From NCBI GenBank assembly GCA_030836935.1, contig JAUPMA010000029.1, positions 1 to 10,378 on the forward strand: DNA of 10,378 bases, in the 5' to 3' direction. The notes below the pieces were generated by a model, which had not been told where the DNA came from, did not search any database, and saw nothing but the letters and a program-made list of their open reading frames with translations. Positions 7,263 through 10,378 of the stretch are shown here, piece by piece (within the stretch, counting starts at the first letter, position 1; each line of letters starts with the position of its first letter). This DNA is from Pseudomonadota bacterium. Its GTDB lineage: Bacteria > Pseudomonadota > Gammaproteobacteria > SZUA-229. A program made the translations under genes and the position numbers.

Positions 7263-7967
7263 ATGAAAATCATTGGCGCCGGATATTCCCGAACAGGCAC
7301 CATGTCAATGAAGAGCGCCCTGGCAAAATTGGGCTACCGCTCCTACCACATGGAAGAGGCAGTAATGAACTTCGAGAAAGGCGATCTGGATAAGTGGAAC
7401 GCCTACATGGAATGCCGCAGTGAGATGGATTGGCAAAAGCTGTTTGCCGACTACGATGCTACAGCTGATCTGCCGTCCGCCTTTTATTATCGCGAACAGA
7501 TGGCGGCCTTTCCCGATGCCAAGGTCATTCTGACCGTTCGCGACCCGGAAGCGTGGTGGCAAAGCACCGCCAAACTGGTCAACTTGCACAACACGTTAGT
7601 CGAGCCGATTAAATTCATACCGAGGTTTGGGGCGTTTCAGAGACTGTTCCGGAACTGCGAGCGAGTCGTGGCTGGCGGTTCCTTTGATCACGATCACGTC
7701 GTTGCGCGTTTCAATGCGCACAACGCGGAGGTGAAGGCCACGGTTCCACCGGAACGGCTGCTGGTTTTCGAGGTCAAGGATGGATGGGAGCCGCTATGCA
7801 AGTTCCTTGGCGCACCGGTACCGAATGAGCCGTTTCCTCACGAAAACACCGGCATTGCCACGGTTGACAAAATGATGAGGCTACTCGTGCTCACCGATCT
7901 CATCAAGCTGGCATGGCCCTGGCTGGCGGGTTTGGCGGTCGTACTGATTCTGCTTCTCAACAGATAG
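7263..7967 (+). CDS. Sulfotransferase-family protein with C-terminal membrane anchor
   Basis: The 234-aa protein has a P-loop-like PAPS-binding motif near the start, GAGYSRTGTMSMKSAL (5-20), and a second motif, VILTVRDPEAWWQS (88-101), which matches the 3'-phosphate-binding region of sulfotransferases. KDGWEPLCKFLGAPVPNEPFP is also typical of this small bacterial family. Residues about 216-232 form a hydrophobic helix, suggesting a tail anchor in the membrane; the acceptor substrate cannot be told. The ATG at 7263 is preferred because GGGAGAG lies at 7245-7251; an in-frame TTG at 7230 would add 11 residues without support. Base composition is closer to the core genome than that of the DUF262 gene, so the two may have arrived separately. 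Confidence 0.82.
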   Translation: MKIIGAGYSRTGTMSMKSALAKLGYRSYHMEEAVMNFEKGDLDKWNAYMECRSEMDWQKLFADYDATADLPSAFYYREQMAAFPDAKVILTVRDPEAWWQSTAKLVNLHNTLVEPIKFIPRFGAFQRLFRNCERVVAGGSFDHDHVVARFNAHNAEVKATVPPERLLVFEVKDGWEPLCKFLGAPVPNEPFPHENTGIATVDKMMRLLVLTDLIKLAWPWLAGLAVVLILLLNR

Positions 7968-7972
7968 CAAGA

Positions 7973-8043
7973 GTAGTGCAATAAGTGAAACGCATTGCAC
8001 CGAATCAAGATTCCATACGGCGCAATGCCCGCTGGTTATTGCG
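7973..8043. repeat. REP-like palindromes with GTAG head
   Basis: GTAG at 7973-7976 leads into GTGCAAT (7976-7982), which pairs with ATTGCAC (7994-8000). A second, weaker palindrome follows: CGCAAT (8021-8026) with ATTGCG (8038-8043). GCATTGCACCG and CGGCGCAATGC, about 15 bases apart, can also pair across the two with one mismatch. This fits a degenerate pair of GTAG-class REP sequences between convergent genes. Confidence 0.5.
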
Positions 8044-8092
8044 TACGCTTGCTGAAATCGAAAATGAAGTAAGGCAAGGAAGTTTTGCTGTT

Positions 8093-8245
8093 TGTAGGTG
8101 CGCCTTCAGGCGCACAACAAACTTGAAAAGGTGCAGATTTTAGGTGGCGTTTTGTGCGCCTGACAAAATTGCAGGAGCAATTTTGAACAGCGAAGCTGGC
8201 CCGCATGGGCGAAGGGCAGGAGGCCCGGCGTAACGCGCACCTACA
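8093..8245. repeat. REP/MITE-like element with 11-bp terminal inverted repeats
   Basis: TGTAGGTGCGC (8093-8103) is repeated in exact inverse as GCGCACCTACA (8235-8245). Right inside the left end, GTGCGCC-TTCA-GGCGCAC (8098-8115) forms a perfect 7-bp hairpin, the GTAG-plus-hairpin form of RAYT-mobilised REP sequences. In the middle, CAAAATTGC (8164-8172) and GCAATTTTG (8177-8185) form a perfect 9-bp hairpin with loop AGGA. The element carries no gene. With the palindromes at 7973-8043 it accounts for most of the stretch between 7968 and 8262. Confidence 0.7.
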
Positions 8246-8262
8246 GAATCATTCACAGAAAA

Positions 8263-8631
8263 TTAGTGTTGCGTAACCTGCCGCATCCCCCCCACCCAAT
8301 CCGCCATGAATTTATAAATTGAGGCAATAAAATCCTCGTCATGGGTTTTTTTGTTAATGGTGCAATGCACCGTGATCACGTCATTAGTCAGTGTGACTGT
8401 CCAGGCCAGTGCATTGGGACAGGTAGGCAGCGAAAACCGCACGCCATTTTTTAATGCTTCACGATTGATTTCGTATTGACCCCACAGACAATAAATAACA
8501 CCGGATGTTTGATTATCACTGATGACAGTTTCGATGGAGCGGCACAGGCGTGGCAGGTTGTGAATGCTGAGGTGTTGCTGCAACTCTTTACAATCAAATC
8601 CCCTGGCGGGTATTTCTTCGTAGAATTCCAT
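8263..8631 (-). CDS. Conserved-looking hypothetical protein, 122 aa
   Basis: I do not recognise a named family. The protein starts MEFYEEIPARGFDCKELQQH, has no signal sequence or membrane helix, contains aromatic and Cys residues (C14, C30, C48), and has a region ITVHCTINKKTHDEDFIASIYKFMADW that reads like a soluble folded domain. It starts four bases after the stop of the Hpt gene and is clearly co-transcribed with it as the last gene of a three-gene run. A role linked to phosphorelay signalling is possible from position only. Confidence 0.75.
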   Translation of the reverse strand: MEFYEEIPARGFDCKELQQHLSIHNLPRLCRSIETVISDNQTSGVIYCLWGQYEINREALKNGVRFSLPTCPNALAWTVTLTNDVITVHCTINKKTHDEDFIASIYKFMADWVGGMRQVTQH

Positions 8632-8635
8632 GGTT

Positions 8636-8974
8636 TCAGAGCAACAGCTTTAACTCGGTTTCAACCCGTGTATATTCGGCTTTAAGCTGCGACAGCAATG
8701 GCGCCACACCTTCAACAGATTCTGCCCGGCCGATTTTTTCAATTTCCAGTGATATGGCAGCGAGCCGGTTAGCGCCGATGCTGCCGCTGCCGCCCTTGAG
8801 CTGGTGCGCACTGTGGTACACGGTTTTTGCATCTTTGGCTGTCAGCCCGCTTTCAATTTTGTTGATGAGCAGTGGTGTGTTATCGAGGTAGGTGGTGATG
8901 AATTCGCCCAGAGCGTCGCCCATCAGCTCGCGCATTTCACCAAACACGGTGGAATCAAGTACGGAATTGGTCAT
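8636..8974 (-). CDS. Hpt-domain phosphotransfer protein
   Basis: This 112-aa protein is a stand-alone histidine phosphotransfer (Hpt) domain, a four-helix bundle that passes phosphoryl groups between receiver domains in multistep phosphorelays. The signature AHQLKGGSGSIGA places the phosphorylated histidine at H57. Length is typical for a single Hpt domain. It has no kinase or receiver partner next to it; its neighbours are small unknown proteins on both sides (24 bases before, 4 bases after), so its partner kinase is presumably encoded elsewhere. Assigning it to a particular pathway is not possible from the window. Confidence 0.9.
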   Translation of the reverse strand: MTNSVLDSTVFGEMRELMGDALGEFITTYLDNTPLLINKIESGLTAKDAKTVYHSAHQLKGGSGSIGANRLAAISLEIEKIGRAESVEGVAPLLSQLKAEYTRVETELKLLL

Positions 8975-8998
8975 GGATCTGTTTTGCCAGGTTGTTGA

Positions 8999-9340
8999 TC
9001 AGCCTGCCATGTCTCCTACCAGCATGGCCTCTGGAACGCGACGGCGAATGGCGGCTACCAGTTCCTGGCACAGGCCAGGCTGGAACTTGTGGGAAATCCA
9101 CAGGCAGTTGATTTTGAGGTTGATGTCGGCAAAGACCACCACATTGCTGTACTGGACAAGTACCAGATGAATTTCCTTTAATGTGCGGTCGATGTATTTT
9201 TGCGGCTTTTTTTTCAGCCGGGGAATTACCATCATGAAATCGATGAACGAGGTGCCGTCGATGTCACGGGTGGGCGCCAGTTTCCACAGGGGCTGGGATG
9301 GCACAAGACCGTTGCAAAAGCCGAGTTCTGAACCAGACAT
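8999..9340 (-). CDS. Conserved-looking hypothetical protein, 113 aa, first gene of the Hpt run
   Basis: No family recognised. Read from the ATG at 9338-9340 the protein starts MSGSELGFCNGLVPSQPLWK, has no signal sequence, and shows alternating helix/strand character (IDGTSFIDFMMVIPRL; VVVFADINLKINCLWIS). The open frame extends upstream to 9553, but that part overlaps the haem-protein gene and reads as non-coding sequence, so the internal ATG is preferred; a G-rich stretch (minus-strand GGGGGGCGGG) precedes it. The Hpt gene follows after 24 bases, suggesting one operon and a possible link to the same signalling pathway. Confidence 0.7.
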   Translation of the reverse strand: MSGSELGFCNGLVPSQPLWKLAPTRDIDGTSFIDFMMVIPRLKKKPQKYIDRTLKEIHLVLVQYSNVVVFADINLKINCLWISHKFQPGLCQELVAAIRRRVPEAMLVGDMAG

Positions 9341-9434
9341 GGACCCGCCCCCCAAAAAATGCTGTTGACCTGATATTAGCCGAAGAATCCGCAGTTGGCA
9401 GAATCCGCAGGCTGGGCGATGCCGGAACCGGCAG

Positions 9435-9914
9435 TCAGGGTTGTTCTGTTGCGGCCACTTCAATGCGGTAGCTGGCATGACATTGCACGCAACTGTCGAG
9501 CTGCACTGCCAGGCGTTGCATGATTTCCTCGCGATCAGCCTGGTTCTGTTCAATGATCAGCGCCAGATTGTCAAAGCCGTTATGCACGCCCAGGCCCAGC
9601 TGCTTGAACTCGAGCGGCAGCTTGGCCATGAGTCCGGGATTGATATCGGCCGCCGCCTGCATGCCGCTGGCGCGGGCATAGGTAATGACTTTGGGCATGT
9701 CATCCGCGTTGACTGCATGCAGGATGCCTTGCACGCTGCCGAGCATGTTGCGCATTTCTGCCAGTACCAGGTCACGTTCGGCCGGAGCCAGCATGATGGC
9801 GCGGCGGCCATCGCTGGAAGGTGCGGTCTGGCCGCGTACAAACAGGGTGACCAGCACCGCAGCCGTAACCAGCCACAGGCCCAGGGAGGCCAGGGCGAGA
9901 AGACGATAATTCAT
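9435..9914 (-). CDS. Membrane-anchored c-type haem protein, cytochrome c'-like
   Basis: This 159-aa protein has an N-terminal membrane helix (about 5-26), then a helical periplasmic domain, and a single haem-binding motif CVQCH near the C-terminus (C142, C145, H146). A CxxCH at the end of a roughly 120-residue helical domain is the arrangement of cytochromes c', which bind gases or carry electrons. The N-terminal helix looks like an uncleaved anchor, although cleavage cannot be excluded. AGGAG precedes the start by about six bases. No partner oxidase or c-haem maturation gene is nearby. Family assignment is moderate; c-type haem attachment is well supported by the motif and export signal. Confidence 0.75.
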   Translation of the reverse strand: MNYRLLALASLGLWLVTAAVLVTLFVRGQTAPSSDGRRAIMLAPAERDLVLAEMRNMLGSVQGILHAVNADDMPKVITYARASGMQAAADINPGLMAKLPLEFKQLGLGVHNGFDNLALIIEQNQADREEIMQRLAVQLDSCVQCHASYRIEVAATEQP

Positions 9915-9991
9915 TCGATACTCCTGTGAAAATCACCAATTCGGTCGCTGCGTACTTTGCCCAGTATTGCCGGCGTGGCGCTTGATTCGTA

Positions 9992-10378
9992 TCAAACGGC
10001 CAGCACCTTGAGCAGCCACTGGCGGATGTCGGCAATTTCTTCCATGCACACACTGTGCGCCATGGGGTAATCGTGCCAGTCAACCTGGCAGTTCTGTTGC
10101 TGCAACCACAGACGGCTTTGCACACCGTAGCGGTAATTGACAATGTCGTCGTGCAGGCCATGGGCCATGAACACCGGCGGGCAGTGATGGCTGCCGGATT
10201 CATGGCTGGCCATCAGCGGCATATAGGTTGATAGCGCCATGATGCCGGCCAGCGGCTGGTTCTGGCGCAAGCCGGTATAAAGCGCAATGGCGCCGCCCTG
10301 GGAAAACCCGGCAAGAATGATGCGCTGAGGCTTAATGCCACGTTCCATTTCGCGGCGGATGAAATCATTAATCTGCCC
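9992..10378 (-). CDS. Carboxylesterase / phospholipase-type alpha/beta hydrolase, C-terminal part
   Basis: The gene enters from the right edge; 128 C-terminal residues are visible, while the family is about 215-225 aa long. The fragment holds the full catalytic triad: Ser in GFSQGGA (visible residue 26), Asp in HGLHDDIV (77) and His in YPMAHSV (108). This matches the Abhydrolase_2 family of small carboxylesterases, which includes bacterial carboxylesterase II and the acyl-protein thioesterases. They hydrolyse short- to medium-chain acyl esters in the cytosol. An internal Met exists at visible residue 11, but the frame continues to the window edge with family-like sequence (INDFIRREMERG), so the real start lies outside. 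It is on the same strand as the haem-protein gene, 77 bases before it. Confidence 0.9.
   Translation of the reverse strand, partial: GQINDFIRREMERGIKPQRIILAGFSQGGAIALYTGLRQNQPLAGIMALSTYMPLMASHESGSHHCPPVFMAHGLHDDIVNYRYGVQSRLWLQQQNCQVDWHDYPMAHSVCMEEIADIRQWLLKVLAV

Noticed and set aside
9366..9412. Short direct repeat GAATCCGCAG (two copies) before the 113-aa gene
   Set aside because: Ten bases repeated once, 16 bases apart, is too little to call an operator or a duplication of note.
9420..9433. TGCCGG-AA-CCGGCA palindrome just after the cytochrome c'-like gene
   Set aside because: The stem is short and no T-tract follows on either strand, so it is not a credible intrinsic terminator.
9341..9553. 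N-terminal extension of the 113-aa hypothetical protein
   Set aside because: It would overlap the haem-protein gene by over 100 bases and reads as non-coding, Cys/Gln-rich sequence; the internal ATG at 9340 fits better.
9441..9929. 162-residue plus-strand open frame over the cytochrome c'-like gene
   Set aside because: The minus strand carries a signal anchor, a CxxCH motif and a good ribosome binding site; the plus frame has none and is a mirror artefact.
9772..10203. 143-residue minus-strand frame overlapping the esterase and haem-protein genes
   Set aside because: It overlaps both real genes out of frame, and its sequence shows no motif; the esterase frame carries a complete catalytic triad.

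Overview
The window looks like chromosomal DNA of a gammaproteobacterium close to Pseudomonas or Cellvibrio. The main reason is gene order: hemC, an AlgR-type regulator, an AlgZ/FimS-type kinase and a divergent argH sit side by side, as they do in Pseudomonas. The PA2779/PA2778-type protein pair after argH points the same way. This placement comes from recalled family knowledge, not from a search.

Left part (1-2140, minus strand): the start of hemC (its 3' part lies outside the window), an AlgR-like LytTR response regulator, and an AlgZ-like histidine kinase whose end overlaps the regulator by 4 bases. They probably form one two-component operon running into haem synthesis. Between the kinase and argH (2141-2415) lies a tandem duplication. 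Each copy carries two hairpins followed by an argH start, so the real argH is preceded by a 44-codon upstream reading frame that is the vestigial first copy of the argH N-terminus.

Middle (2416-5258, plus strand): argH (last step of arginine synthesis), then a PA2779-like exported membrane protein and a PA2778-like C39-type peptidase lipoprotein with TPR repeats. A textbook intrinsic terminator lies inside the lipoprotein's signal-peptide codons, so transcription of the peptidase may be partly uncoupled from the gene before it.

Accessory segment (5259-8262): an AT-rich DUF262/DUF1524 gene, a candidate GmrSD-like type IV restriction or phage-defence enzyme, is followed by an attC-like sequence, a sulfotransferase-family gene with a C-terminal membrane anchor, and about 300 bases of REP-like palindromes. 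This is the most likely acquired part of the window.

Right part (8263-10378, minus strand): a compact run of three small genes (113-aa unknown, Hpt phosphotransfer protein, 122-aa unknown), a membrane-anchored protein with a C-terminal CxxCH haem motif resembling cytochrome c', and the C-terminal part of a carboxylesterase of the alpha/beta hydrolase fold. No tRNA, rRNA, CRISPR array or transposase was seen.
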